DNA of 60,354 nucleotides from Chara braunii (lineage: Eukaryota > Streptophyta > Charophyceae > Charales > Characeae). The notes below the pieces were generated by a model. It saw only the letters and a list, made by a program, of their open reading frames with translations, searched no databases and was not told the DNA's origin. The stretch spans positions 2,450,812 to 2,511,165 of the forward strand of contig BFEA01000056.1 of NCBI GenBank assembly GCA_003427395.1, written 5' to 3'. Shown piece by piece: positions 12,209 to 23,346 of the stretch; the stretch's first letter is position 1, and each line of letters begins with the position of its first letter. A program made the position numbers and the translations under genes.

Positions 12209-12324
12209 CTGCTTTTCCAACAAACAATTTTAAAGTTCAAACTCCGTGTTCGTCTGACAAAATATGCATCGCTTAGCACAATGGAAAATACTAAAATACT
12301 AACAATTAGAGTACAAGAAAAAAT

Positions 12325-12343
12325 TCTCCTGTGGGACATATGT

Positions 12344-12374
<31 letters not shown>

Positions 12375-12418
12375 CGGGCCCTGTGCAAGGATGACACGCA
12401 TATATCGAGAGATGGTCC
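12325..12418 (+). ncRNA. U6 snRNA-like copy 1 (probable retrocopy)
   Basis: Near full-length U6. It has a degenerate 5' hairpin (TCCTGTGGGACAT), then TTAAAATTGGAACGATACAG, an intact ACAGAGA box at 12359-12365 and the catalytic AGC context (ATTAGCA). It ends with CAAGGATGACACGCA and GAGATGGTCC. U6 forms the catalytic core of the spliceosome. Against a functional gene: the 3' end runs into an A-rich tail (12419-12436) with no Pol III T-run, and I see no plant USE or correctly placed TATA upstream. It is antisense to the PHD gene and sits just upstream of its exon. Confidence 0.85.
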
Positions 12419-12560
12419 AAAAAAAAAATAAAAGAATACCAATAGCTTAAATCCTAGTATTTGTAGAAGGGAAGAAACAGATAGGGGATGGTAGCATCCT
12501 CTGTCCTGTCCTTTTGAAGACGCAGAAACTGGCGGCAGGACAACAGTGAAGAGCACATAC

Positions 12561-12699
12561 CCTCAATAGTATCCACACCGTGCAATGTTTCCAGCTCCCC
12601 TCCTCCTACCTCTGTTCCAACCCTGCCTCCACATTCCGCATGCACAACCAGGACCCTTAAACCACCAGTACTCCCTAAAGTCATGCCCATTAACGCCCC
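12561..12699 (-). CDS. Candidate further 5' exon of the PHD gene
   Basis: Minus-strand open frame just upstream of the confirmed exon. It ends at a near-consensus donor, TTGAGG|GTATGTG (exon end 12561), in phase 1, which is the phase needed by the acceptor at 12208. The translation (GGLRVLVVHAECGGRVG, then GGELETLHGVDTIE) lacks the CxxC that family members usually carry just before the GW motif, so the assignment is weak. If real, the intron 12209-12560 contains the antisense U6-like copy. Confidence 0.3.
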
Positions 12700-13196
12700 A
12701 CGATTTCAGGAAACGTACAGGCCACTACAGGAGCGCCCTCTCCGCAAACGATTCTTACCCTCCCCTTCTCCCACCGTTCCCATGCCACTGCTTCTCCACA
12801 TTTCCCCTCCACAGACTCTTGCCCCTGTTACGGTGTTTATTCGTGAACAGATCGTAATTCGAAGCCATGTGTCACAAACCACACACTATAAAGATGTACT
12901 TGACAGTCCGACACCCCACATAAACACAATAGTGCAATGCACAGTGACCACTATTCAATATGCCTCAGGCTTATCAGATTGACCCTCACGTGCCTTGATT
13001 TCTAAAACCTTGCATTTCTTCATCACTGTACGCAACCCATTCACGCATGCATATGCTGTTCCTGTTCAACACTGTTTTTCTTTCCCCAAACCAAAACTGG
13101 CATTCCCAGTGCGGGCAGAAGCCCGCAACACACATGGTAAGAGGATCAATTAGGAATGAGTAACACGTGCCATACAGAACCATTCCTTCCAATCCA

Positions 13197-13199
<3 letters not shown>
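12700..13199. other. Unassigned DNA
   Basis: No recognisable gene, RNA or element. It would be the 5' flank or an intron of the PHD gene. Confidence 0.5.

Positions 13200-13290
<91 letters not shown>
13200..13290. repeat. (CT)n microsatellite abutting a gap
   Basis: A pure CT run continues directly into the N block, so the assembly probably broke inside this repeat. Confidence 0.97.
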
Positions 13291-14160
13291 NNNNNNNNNN
13301 NNNNNNNNNNNNNNNNNNNNNNNNNNNNNNNNNNNNNNNNNNNNNNNNNNNNNNNNNNNNNNNNNNNNNNNNNNNNNNNNNNNNNNNNNNNNNNNNNNNN
13401 NNNNNNNNNNNNNNNNNNNNNNNNNNNNNNNNNNNNNNNNNNNNNNNNNNNNNNNNNNNNNNNNNNNNNNNNNNNNNNNNNNNNNNNNNNNNNNNNNNNN
13501 NNNNNNNNNNNNNNNNNNNNNNNNNNNNNNNNNNNNNNNNNNNNNNNNNNNNNNNNNNNNNNNNNNNNNNNNNNNNNNNNNNNNNNNNNNNNNNNNNNNN
13601 NNNNNNNNNNNNNNNNNNNNNNNNNNNNNNNNNNNNNNNNNNNNNNNNNNNNNNNNNNNNNNNNNNNNNNNNNNNNNNNNNNNNNNNNNNNNNNNNNNNN
13701 NNNNNNNNNNNNNNNNNNNNNNNNNNNNNNNNNNNNNNNNNNNNNNNNNNNNNNNNNNNNNNNNNNNNNNNNNNNNNNNNNNNNNNNNNNNNNNNNNNNN
13801 NNNNNNNNNNNNNNNNNNNNNNNNNNNNNNNNNNNNNNNNNNNNNNNNNNNNNNNNNNNNNNNNNNNNNNNNNNNNNNNNNNNNNNNNNNNNNNNNNNNN
13901 NNNNNNNNNNNNNNNNNNNNNNNNNNNNNNNNNNNNNNNNNNNNNNNNNNNNNNNNNNNNNNNNNNNNNNNNNNNNNNNNNNNNNNNNNNNNNNNNNNNN
14001 NNNNNNNNNNNNNNNNNNNNNNNNNNNNNNNNNNNNNNNNNNNNNNNNNNNNNNNNNNNNNNNNNNNNNNNNNNNNNNNNNNNNNNNNNNNNNNNNNNNN
14101 NNNNNNNNNNNNNNNNNNNNNNNNNNNNNNNNNNNNNNNNNNNNNNNNNNNNNNNNNNNN
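13291..14160. other. Assembly gap (870 N)
   Basis: Unresolved bases. Long open frames that appear to cross it are artefacts. Missing 5' exons of the PHD gene could lie here. Confidence 0.99.
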
Positions 14161-15129
14161 GCTATGGGGGTGTTGGTGATGTTATTAGGGGTTCTGGGCA
14201 AACATGTTTTGAAAGAACAAAAAACCGATCAGCTGTTAGCATGTTGTGTATTATTTCTCTTTTTAGCATGTTGTGTATCATTTCTCTTTTTAATCTGCTT
14301 TCACCATGCTTTTTTAACAAAACCAGATCAGTGCTGAGGATGGTTTCTCCCAGAACCAGACCAAATTCACTCGCCCTCCGATACGAGGGGAGGGCGCTGT
14401 ATGTTTGACGAAGTCGTGTTCTGTTTTCCTCGTATTTATGGATGATGAGGCACCTGAACGTATCACAAACCTCCTTAAATCCAGACTCCAACTGGCACAT
14501 ATAGATAAGTTAAGAACAACAAAAAACAGGGGACATTTAAAAGATTTAATGGGAGTAGAAAATACTAGCAAAGAGTAACCAACGGGCCTAACCGTCTTCA
14601 CTCAAACAAAACACCCCATAATTTGGACGAATTTGGTCCAATTTTTAGTCCAGATACGCTATGATGACTGGGTGTTCTATTTGGGTGAAACTACTGAAAT
14701 ACAGAAAGATACCACCAGCGGATCGTCACCTTTTTGTTTACAAGAAAGGAAGGGCAAAAAAAAAGAGCAGTAAAATACTATTCCAACTGCTGCGCAGCAC
14801 CCCCTGACGCTGACAGAGCACCAAGGAATCTCAAGGAAACTTGTACAGACTGCACCAACCACTGGGTGTGGCAGGGTATTGCCACCTGGCATCAACTGTC
14901 AGACACAAGGAGAGAATCTTCTGAAGGAGGATCACAGAGAGGAATGCAGGCCCAGCCTGGGCTAGCTGTAGTGAAGGCATGCAGCTACTGGCGAAGTAGA
15001 TGGACTGTGTTGTCATTCTTGCCTCAGACACGGCACTTGAACATCACTGATGTCTAGGGCCATATTTCTTCATCCGAATACGGGTGTTATTCCGATGGAA
15101 TACATTCCAGAAAGCCCCACCGTCTTTAC
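14161..15129. other. Unassigned DNA with foldback half-element
   Basis: No gene recognised. A roughly 30-bp unit (TTAGCATGTTGTGTATNATT) is repeated in tandem at 14237-14290. A right-half copy of the foldback family (ATGATGACTGGGTGTTCTAT, then GGGTGAA) lies at about 14660-14692. Confidence 0.55.
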
Positions 15130-15232
15130 CCCAATAGAATGCCTGGTCGTAATAGCTGTCTTTGGCACAATGTTCGGTGCAGATGCAGCGATAATGACCG
15201 GGCATTCTACTTGGGCGAAGACTGTAGTCCGA
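15114..15232. mobile_element. Foldback/MITE-like element, copy 1
   Basis: Imperfect palindrome. The left arm has CCAATAGAATGCCTGGTCGT and AATAGCTGTC. The right arm has GATGCAGCGATAATGACCGG and GCATTCTACTTGGGCGAAG. Outer edges CCACCGTCTTTACC and GCGAAGACTGTAG match other copies. No coding capacity. Confidence 0.75.
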
Positions 15233-16119
15233 GTCTGCATTAAAAGTGCAAAAGCAGGTGACTTTGCCATAACAATAGAACCGTAGGCTCCTCTGTCTAA
15301 TTTCCAACTGAAAGACAGTGTCGAACAGCAGCCTCCTCTGTCTGATTCCCCAACAGTCTATGCGCTACCTTCTTCACCCACATACAACGTCCCAATAAAC
15401 TTTCTGTTTAGATCCACTACTCGCCAGACGTGCCAAATGAGACTGAATCTTGCACAAGAACATGGAAAGATACACCACCATATTTTTCCATCTTTTGTGC
15501 ACATTGAGAGTAGCGCGGTGAGGCCCTATAACAGGGTGTTCTATTCGGCTGAAGAGGGTAACAGTGCCCTACGCGTACCGAGATGAGTTGGCACTGCCAA
15601 GGTAGGTACTCGTTGTCTGCAGTAGCTACAGTTATGGATCTCTCTGACAGAACATGTCTGCATGACAAGGATGCAATCACACGGACTTCACATGGTCTTA
15701 CATGTTTTCCTACCTTTTTCTTTTATGCTTTTACTGTTTCTAATTCATTGCTAAATCACTTCTATTTTCTGCTTCTCTATTTTTCACGGGTACGATCCAG
15801 AAGTCGAGATCCCTGTCGAGACGGTCTGTATCTGGATGTCCGGTCACACATACACTCCTGCAAGTCTTAAAGGGGACTCTTTTTTTGTGGTTCAATGCTG
15901 ACCCCCCAAAAATATGGTTTAGCCTTTTTGCACTTGTTTATCTGGCTGACATTGATTCTGATTATTTGTGAACCTTCTGGTAGGTAAGACCCAATTCACT
16001 CCCCTATTGCGCGCCTTCTATTACTTCTTGTTTTTCCTTTCACAATTCCGGACATCCGGAATTTTCCAGACGTAAGTACAACCAAGCATCCCGCAGTGTC
16101 TAAGTCCAGCATAACCATG
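15233..16119. other. Unassigned DNA
   Basis: No gene recognised. A partial foldback copy (AACAGGGTGTTCTATTCGGC, then TGAAGAG) lies at about 15531-15557. The remainder is T-rich with no element ends seen. Confidence 0.5.
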
Positions 16120-16232
16120 GTATTTTTTTATTTTATTTCTTTTGGACCGTTTCTCAATTTATGCGTGTCATCCTTGTGCAGGGGCCATGCTAATCTTCTC
16201 TATATTCCAATTTTAACGGATGTCCCAAGGAC
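16120..16232 (-). ncRNA. U6 snRNA-like copy 2 (retropseudogene)
   Basis: On the minus strand the body runs 16232 to 16143 and reads, in order, GTCCTTGGGACATCCGTTAA, AATTGGAA, GAAGATTAGCATGGCCCCTG, CACAAGGATGACACGCA and GAAACGGTCCA. The CGATACAGAGA segment is shortened and mutated to TATAGAGA, which would destroy the ACAGAGA box. The 3' end is followed by an A-rich tail (16142-16120) in place of a T-run. Together these indicate a LINE-mobilised pseudogene, not a working gene. Confidence 0.88.
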
Positions 16233-16420
16233 AATTTTTTGTGTAGAGCGGGTGGAGGTGGGAGGTCGTGGTGCCAGGGAGAGTTGGGCAGAGCGTGAGG
16301 AGAGAAAAGAGGCAAAGTTGAGGGCCCTTACTCTACTAGCCGCTCTGGCAAGACGAAAGAGGGGCAGTTGGTGAGGAGAGAAAATAGGCAAAGATATCGG
16401 CCCCACTATCTTCCCCCAGA

Positions 16421-16496
16421 CAGAACGCCCAGTCATTATAGCTGTATCTAGACTGAATATTGCCCCAAGTACAGCTATAATGACCACCTGTTCGAG
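16421..16496. mobile_element. Foldback/MITE-like element, copy 2
   Basis: Left arm GAACGCCCAGTCATTATAGC plus TGT pairs with right arm ACAGCTATAATGACCACCTG plus TTC. The loop carries the family motif TATCTAGACTGAA. Arms of about 23 bp, few mismatches. Confidence 0.85.
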
Positions 16497-18077
16497 AGGC
16501 TAGCAAATGAAAGATGATCCCCAAGAAAAACAAATCGGTGTGAGAAAGTACCAGAACTTGTCATGGCACACATTGATAATAACCTTTCCAGACTTGCCCA
16601 TAGGTGTCTAAACATTCAGTGACACATTCAGCCCACTGGGAGGCATTTAAGAATGTGCGTGACCATATTTAAGACCAGATAATGCCCAATAACCGGTAGT
16701 GTTGAAGGCCTTCCAGCCCTGGCAACTGTCAAATACAATGTTAATGACCTAAATTAGTGCAAACTAAAAAACAGACTACCTTTACACATCACACTTCGAC
16801 CAGCCCGTGGTTTTATGCCCCAAAGATATATCCGCACCCCACCTCACCTACCCTTCTCCTTTACCAAAAAAGGGGTTTAGCCACTGGACTTCTTGTATAT
16901 AAATAAATAATAATAGGACATGATCTCACCAGCTGAATGTTCTTAGTAGCAAATCTGACCAGTTTCAGTCACGAAAACCCCTACCGTATTAGCTTGAATA
17001 GATCGCCCAGACATTACCCCTGTATCTAGCCCAAATAGAAGGTCCCGTCATTACCCCAGTCTGTATCTAGACTGAAAGTCGTCATGTATACAAACAAACT
17101 AAGCTGGTCTGTTATTGAGGTGAAGATGGTAGTGTGCACATGATTTGTTGCTTGTGGACCCATGCCACACATGTTCCTGACATAAGAGAGCTGTGCACCA
17201 GACACACTCGATCTTCACTACACGTCTTTCTGAATGAATCTGGCAGCCAATGTGCTCAGATTCAGTCAAGCGTGAAATTGCTAAGTTGATTGTTCCAGTG
17301 TGATAACTGCACAACCAAAGACCCTAGACATATCAAGCGCAATTCTATTCACATAGCACTAGCCTCTAGGTTACAAAAAAATGGCATGCTTCAGCATAAA
17401 AAAGGTCAAGACCACCCAGCTCCTGTGGCTGAATGGTAGGGCCCTGAACTGCTGATAAACAGCATTCATAGGTAAGACATGTCGAGCAATACATGCATCA
17501 AATGCTGCACAAAACCAATACGCTGTCGAAAAGTCGGCACAGATAAGATGAACAAAATAAACTGATAGTTACCTAGGCCAGGTCAGTTCGGTCATGACAG
17601 CTCAAGGTTGTTGCCATTTACAAAACAAAAAAAGAGACCAAGGTTGACCTCCGATGCATCTGTCTGAATCTAGACCAAAATCACAAATCCTCGCCTCGCA
17701 ATTCTAACCGCTTAGAGGATGTGAGTGAAGGAAATTAAACAGAGAAAGGAGAAGACTGAAAAGGAAGAATAGAAAAGGGAGGACAGTTGCCCCTCCTCAT
17801 CTGGCACGTCAAGTGTTTCACACAGACTTTGTGGGGAGCATCTGTGGGGAACATCGGGAGCCTTCCATTTCAGAGCATAAGATGATGACAAGGGCGGTGG
17901 GCATTGCTTGCTCTATACCTAAACCAGCCAGAGTTCCCTTTCCACTTACTTTTCTACCAGAAGCTTCTATTCTTTCTCCCACAACACAACCTTTCCACAA
18001 TTTCAGCTCTCCCTTTCAACCAGTGTACCACGGCCCTAGCGACCCTGACACCCGTGCACATACACGCATGAAGGCCT
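16497..18077. other. Unassigned DNA with foldback remnants
   Basis: No gene recognised. A rearranged foldback copy occupies about 16998-17075 (GAATAGATCGCCCAGACATT; CTGTATCTAGACTGAAAG). An isolated end (GAGGTGAAGATGGTAGTG) lies at about 17117-17134. A tRNA box-A-like string near 17410 was rejected as a tRNA gene. Confidence 0.5.
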
Positions 18078-18870
18078 AGGCTCGTTGGACCCTCCCACCC
18101 GTAGCCCCAACCTTTCTGGTCGCTCCAATCTACCAATGAGTAGCACCCGCTAGAAATCGGGTCTGGCATCCCAGATACACCAATGGGACTATCACTTCAA
18201 TCTAGGTGCCAGGGCCATTACCAAGCTTCAGCTATAATATTCCGGAGAAGAACCTTGTGGCCCCATGTATGCCAATCTGCTGCAGCCTGGGTCCAGCGTC
18301 TGCATGTCGGATGAGCGGGTCGTTAGACTAGTGCCTTGGGCACTGCGGGGGGACCGGAGCTCTCGGGACCGATCTCTGCAGACTTCCTGTCTCCTTCCTT
18401 GGTACCATTTAGTCTATGTCTCAGGTGGTGTCCTGCAGGACCTCCATTAGCAGATGACGAGCGAAGGGGTCCGCACGTGCACACAAACGCCATTAAGGCC
18501 TGTAAAGGTAGGCTCGTTGGACCATCCCACTCGTAGCCCCACCCTTTCTGGTCGCTCCGATCTACCAGTGGGGAGTAGCACCCGCTACAAACCACGTCCA
18601 GCATCCCAGATACACCAATGGGACTACTGATTCCGGAGAAGAACCATTGTGGCGCCATGTATGTCCACCTGCTGGAGTTAGGGTCAAGCGTCTGCACGTC
18701 GGATGAGGGGGGCATTTGACCAGTGCCTTGGGCTCTTGAGGGGGACAGGAGCTCTCGGGCCCGATCTCTGCAGCCTTTCTGTCTCCTTGGTACCATTTAG
18801 TCAATGTCTCGGGTGGTGTCCTGCAGGACCTCCATTAGTGGATGAAGGGCAAAGGGGTCCGCAAAGTCTG
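18078..18870. repeat. 432-bp tandem duplication
   Basis: AGGCTCGTTGGACC begins at 18078 and recurs at 18510. The blocks TTTCTGGTCGCTCC, CATCCCAGATACACCAATGG, GTTCTTCTCCGGAAT (reverse complement) and GTGGTGTCCTGCAGGACCTC occur in order in both. Each copy carries the GCTGGAAACCGGGTCCAGC-type hairpin motif, also found at 32.9 and 44.6 kb. Confidence 0.88.
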
Positions 18871-19442
18871 ATGCCGGTATAAGCAGCACACTGGGGTCGA
18901 CCATTGTCCAGTCCAGAAATTTCAGCTGGTATTCCCTGGCTGTAAATTTCCGTGCAAGCCCATCCTCTTCTTGCTGCTTGCCTTTCCGGGGTGCGTGGAC
19001 CCTTTAAAAACCACTGGATCAGTTTGCCCACAATCAGAACCTGATCACAGCGGTCAGAGCCTAGCACCACCATTTTTCCATCTTTTCAAAGCCACCAGCT
19101 ACCAGCAAATTTAGAACTTCCAGGATCAATGAAGGGGCTGTGGACTTGGGCAACAGTCCAACAGCAAGTTCGAACTTGGGCAGCAGCCCAACAGCGAGTG
19201 CCCCCCACCACCACCACCACCATCGACAGTGTGGTGCAATCCAGGCCTGAAGGGGTCCTCATTAACCTCTTCAAAAGAAACAGAGAGAACTTCTTGGTTA
19301 GGTTTTGTCCAGACAGGGTAATATGTTTTGACTCTTTGTGGGGACCTTAACAGATGTGAGTCCTTCGGACACAGTCAGACATGGGATGGCTCCGTCACTG
19401 CCCAAACCTACCTATTTCAGCCTTGCCTCTTGACACTGCAAA
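18871..19442. other. Unassigned DNA
   Basis: No gene recognised. A (CCA)n-like stretch lies near 19200-19222. Confidence 0.5.
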
Positions 19443-19909
19443 ATGGATCTAGGACATGGGCAAAACCTACTGGCCACAAAAGATGCACACTTTAACAGTC
19501 AAAGCAACTTACTTGCTCCGCCGATCTCAAGAATCTTTGCAGCCTATAATTATAGACGGCAGGATGAGACATCTCAGTGTAGACAGTGGCAGAGTCTGCC
19601 ACATCGACTGGTTCCACAGCCTCGACGAACGCCCGGCCAAGTTGAATCCCTGCAATGGCAGGTAATCCACTGGTGACCCCCCACCGACAACTGGCTGATC
19701 GACCTCGCTAACTCGAAACGAAAGAGCAGGACCTACCCTGGTGCAAGTTTTGTCAAGAGGGATTTCCCAGCCGCAAGATCAAGGACGCAATTGAACATAT
19801 TTTTCTGGAATGTCTGGCCTCAGTTCTGATCTGGTGCAAGTGGGAACGACTCTGGGGACGTTGGGCAGCGATGTGGACTCGCTATCGGACTGGCAGGCAA
19901 TCCTCCTAG
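19443..19909 (+). pseudogene. LINE ORF2 C-terminal fragment (zf-RVT)
   Basis: Decayed 3' end of a non-LTR retrotransposon reverse-transcriptase protein. The clearest part is the zinc-binding C-terminal domain. CKFC (from 19742) is followed by EHIFLECLASVLIW and then WERLWGRW, before a TAG at about 19907. This C-x2-C ... H-x4-C arrangement typifies the domain after the RT in plant LINEs. Upstream, DNWLIDLANSKRK and earlier open segments sit in other frames. No RT active site is present. The fragment shows that LINEs have been active in this genome, which is relevant to the A-tailed U6 copies. Confidence 0.65.
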
Positions 19910-22200
19910 GTGCCTGGCAACCACCCCACCCATCCGCTCCCTTTACAACAAACCTCCAGCTCATACAAACTGAGCTGAGAGCCCAATGCCAGAAAGCACA
20001 AGAACCCATGCGCCACCTATAACACAAACAAGATATGCAGAAGGAACTCGAGACGTTCTGATTGGACTGGCTAGGGGTAGATAGAGGGGATTGGATGACA
20101 CACATGTAATGGCCCAGGGGGAGGGAGGGGAATTTCCCCCCAAGCCCCCACGAAAGATTTCACTCATATTTCATGAATGGATGCAGATAGGCCCTGGGAT
20201 TCCATTGAGGACCGCAGAGGACTCCTATCACATGATCCCACCTTCTGAACAGGCTCTGGTAGATCTGCAATGGTATAGTAAGTAGTGACCCTGCCACAAA
20301 GCTAAGTCGCATCAGGCAGCCAACATGGAGGCTAAATAGGCAGCCTACAACGTACATATATTTTCTCAATTTGAATTTTGAAACTTGGTATATGGGACTC
20401 TGGACCCGTTTCCACCACATGCAGCTCCCCACCAATTGGCTGGGCTGCTGATGGTGACTGCTCATATCACTCCAACAGCACCCCCAGACGGTGTTATAAA
20501 CAAAAAAGAAAAGGGAAACCAGATCCAGAGTACAGGATGTCACTAAATTCCAAGGTAGAGACTTGTTACATACTCCAATGAGTATGGGCAGAACCAAGGA
20601 TCAACCAATGTAGGATGAGCATATATGCAACGGAAGTCTGATGAACGGTCTGACTCACATAGACTGACTCACATAGACTGACTCACATAGCGTCACTCCA
20701 CACACATACAATCGTGAGGTGGTGGGGTCTGAGCCATTCATAGAAGATGCTCAGCCCCGTACACACATACACAGATGAATGGGGGAGGAGAGACGAAGAG
20801 GTGGGGGGAGGTAGACAGCACCGAAAGTCACCGAGATAGNATCTGATAGGNCACCGNTATGGTAGTCCAAAATGTCATCCAACAAGATCAAAATGTCGAG
20901 GACCNTAGGTCACCAATGTCNGGGATACAGAGTCCAAATGTAACCGGTGTCTGAACTGTGATGTNGCCAAGTATCAACCCCAACGATCTCCAAGTCTCCA
21001 ATCCGGTAAGTANNACAGTCTCATANNACCGAAGTCCAACACTGATCTCTGTCCAACTAGTATAGGTCTCCGGTCTGAAGAAGAAGAAGAAGAAGAAGGG
21101 GAAGAAGAAGAAGAGAGAGAGAGAGAGAGACGAAGGTGAGGAGGAGGGAAAGGGACCGAGGAGGGAGGGAGAGATCCCCGCCTCCTGGTACCTGCAGCTG
21201 CTGCTGCTGAGGCGGCGATGGCCTCCGTGCTGCTGCTGCTGTCCTCAATCTGCTGCCGCTGCGCTAGGTCGCTCTGCTGCTGCCCTTCGCTCCTGCGCTA
21301 GGAATAGCGCTCAAACGGCGCTCCAGCGCCGACCTTACTTCACCGCGTAGAATACCGGTGGGTCCATGCCTCGAAGTGAGGACGGACCAGTACTAAGTAC
21401 AGGTTCGAAGAGGACCGGCCTCACTGCTGCGAGGCCTTGATTGGGGCTGAACCGTCCAAATCGACGATTCAGGTCCAACCGGAGAGCGGCAGCCTCAAAC
21501 GGCGCCGTCAGGACCAAAGACGAAATGTCATTTGGGCCTGGTCCGTAGTCGGGTTCGGCCTGTTATCCCCCAAGGTCGGGCCTCTAGGCCCTGATGTGTC
21601 CCTCTAGCCCTAAGTCCGGCCCGGTAGGACCCGTGTGGCGTCGAAGATGTAACAGACTCCTCTGACACCTGTGTCAGAGCGCATCTGGAGGTAACGGCCT
21701 GATGGTCGAATGGTTCACAGTACTGCACGCATGTTGATTAACAGATCCAGAATACAGACCGGTACGCTACAACATGGTTAGGGAATATCACCTTCCAAAA
21801 AAGAAAATAGACAAAACAGCAGCAAAAGATACAGGCAGCATTCCCCGGTACGCAAACTGGACTGTGGTGTGTGTTGTCCTAAAACAATGTCATCCCTAAA
21901 TGCCAGATCAGGACAACGCGTGGTGACTCAAACGATGAGCAAATAAGGAAAGTGGAAACAAATATCACAAAGATATAAACAAAAAAAGGGGGGCACATCT
22001 GGTGCACAAGCAAGGCAAATTGCCAATGACTGTTCTATTTGTTTCAAAAGTCTTGGTTTATTTTTTTCATCAATTCTTCTTTTTACTGGATCGTCCTTAT
22101 TCTCTTTTCTAAAACTCTGACCAAATTCTAACATGCAATAATGTACATACTTGGGAAGTGTTCTTTTCTTGTTTGGTTAGTTTTGCAAAGAGACTCTTAA
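19910..22200. other. Unassigned, partly GC-rich DNA with single Ns
   Basis: No gene recognised. A 14-bp unit (TGACTCACATAGAC) is repeated three times at 20651-20692. Isolated ambiguous bases occur between 20840 and 21027, suggesting a collapsed multicopy sequence. A (GAA)n/(GA)n stretch is at 21074-21130, followed by (CTG)n-like repeats to 21270 and a GC-rich block (21290-21700). This may be an unrecognised element. Confidence 0.45.
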
Positions 22201-22204
22201 TTCA

Positions 22205-22335
22205 TATAAGAGCCCTTCCCTCTTCACCCCTATAGAACCGACTGTCGTTACTGCTGTATCTAGACTGATAGTGGACCCAAATACAGCTATGATGACCTGG
22301 CGTTCTATTCAGGTGAAGACCGTACTGTCCAAGAT
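22205..22335. mobile_element. Foldback/MITE-like element, copy 3
   Basis: The clearest copy. Left arm CTTCACCCCTATAGAACCGA continues to TACTGCTGTATCTAGACTG. The right arm, ATACAGCTATGATGACCTGG then CGTTCTATTCAGGTGAAG, is its near reverse complement over about 38 bp (core 22222-22319). Confidence 0.85.
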
Positions 22336-22700
22336 ACACGAGATAGGAAAAAATGATGACAAGGCCTTTTACACCTTGTAAATGAAAAAGTTGTCATTTG
22401 AATGACATGGCTGAAAAAAGAAAACATTGAGAGCTTGGGAACCCAAACATGCGAACCCCTCCCTATGGACAGCTTCTCTACTTTCCAAGCCCTAGCACCG
22501 CTTTCTTCAATGAGATCTGATTTTTCAAACCATCAGTACTACCGAAAGCACTTTTCCCAGGGGCTGGGAACACCACCCTGCACGGCCAAAAAGAAATGAA
22601 ACCAGCATGGGCCTCCTTTTGGCTGGTCCCCGCCAGCCAGTTTATTCCGGAGGCCGACCCCAAAAGTTGCAAGTGGATGTTACTATTTGGCTTGGAAACA
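22336..22700. other. Unassigned DNA
   Basis: No gene or element recognised between the two foldback copies. Confidence 0.5.
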
Positions 22701-22820
22701 TACTACCATCATCACCTGAATATAACACCCGGTCATTATCGCTGCATCTGGACCGAAAGTTGTGCCAAATACATCTATAATGTTGGGCATTCATTCTATT
22801 CCAGTGAAGATAGTAGTAGT
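22701..22820. mobile_element. Foldback/MITE-like element, copy 4
   Basis: Ends TACTACCATCATCACCTGAA and CCAGTGAAGATAGTAGTA are inverted repeats. Inner arms carry CCCGGTCATTATCGCTGCAT and ATACATCTATAATG. The chromovirus lies about 45 bp to its right, so the retroelement inserted next to it. Confidence 0.8.
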
Positions 22821-22864
22821 TTAACCACCACCCTGCCTGCCGTAGTTCCAAAGATTGCAGGACG

Positions 22865-23329
22865 TGTAACGAGCGTGAGGCTGAGGGTGAGCCGAGGGAG
22901 AGGAGAGAGAGGGAGAGAGTGAGAGCACACACACACACTCACTCACTCGACTCGACGGACTCGGACCGAGGGTCGGACGCAGACACAGTGGTAAGGCACA
23001 AAGTCGAAGTCTTGGATTCCGCATGCTGAAACAGCAAGTCACACTGAGTACGAGTACAGCAGCAGAGAACTGGTGCGAGCCTGCCCCCCGTACCGAACGG
23101 GGAGCCAGTATAAGGACCGGTGACGCGTGCGGTACCAGGGGCATTTCTGCAAAGGCCCCGAGGGAAGAACTGAAAAATGCAGTATTTGAAAGTGGCGCCC
23201 GAATTGCAGCATGGCGCCAGTTAACAAAACCCTACGATACCAAAGGAGGGGTTTGGAAAAAGGGTGCCAGGCCGAGAACGGGATGCAGCCAAAAAGACCA
23301 GGGATCGAGCCCTGGCGAAGTCCGTAACA
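22865..23329 (-). repeat. Chromovirus 3' LTR
   Basis: On the minus strand it begins TGTTACGGACTTCGCCAGGG at 23329, immediately after a polypurine tract. The proposed end is CGTTACA at 22865, next to GGACG. The first ~80 bp (CTCGGCCTGGCACCC) match the end of the right-hand LTR (31416-31495). The rest does not align to the visible part of that LTR. Confidence 0.6.
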
Positions 23330-23346
23330 CTATCCCCTCCCTCTAG
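23330..23346 (-). promoter_or_regulatory. Polypurine tract
   Basis: The minus strand reads CTAGAGGGAGGGGATAG directly before the LTR start TGTTACGG. This is the expected primer for plus-strand DNA synthesis in LTR retrotransposons and supports the LTR boundary. Confidence 0.75.

Noticed and set aside
12325-12418. Functional U6 gene
   Set aside because: No T-run terminator, no visible upstream sequence element or TATA at U6 spacing, and an A-rich tail; a retrocopy is more likely, although the ACAGAGA box is intact.
13146-14408. Long open frames of 350-413 codons on both strands
   Set aside because: They consist of a (CT)n run plus 870 Ns, so translation is meaningless.
17400-17470. tRNA-like sequence (box A TGGCTGAATGG followed by an anticodon-like loop)
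   Set aside because: No B box (GGTTCRANNCC), the anticodon stem pairs over only three bases and the acceptor ends do not pair.
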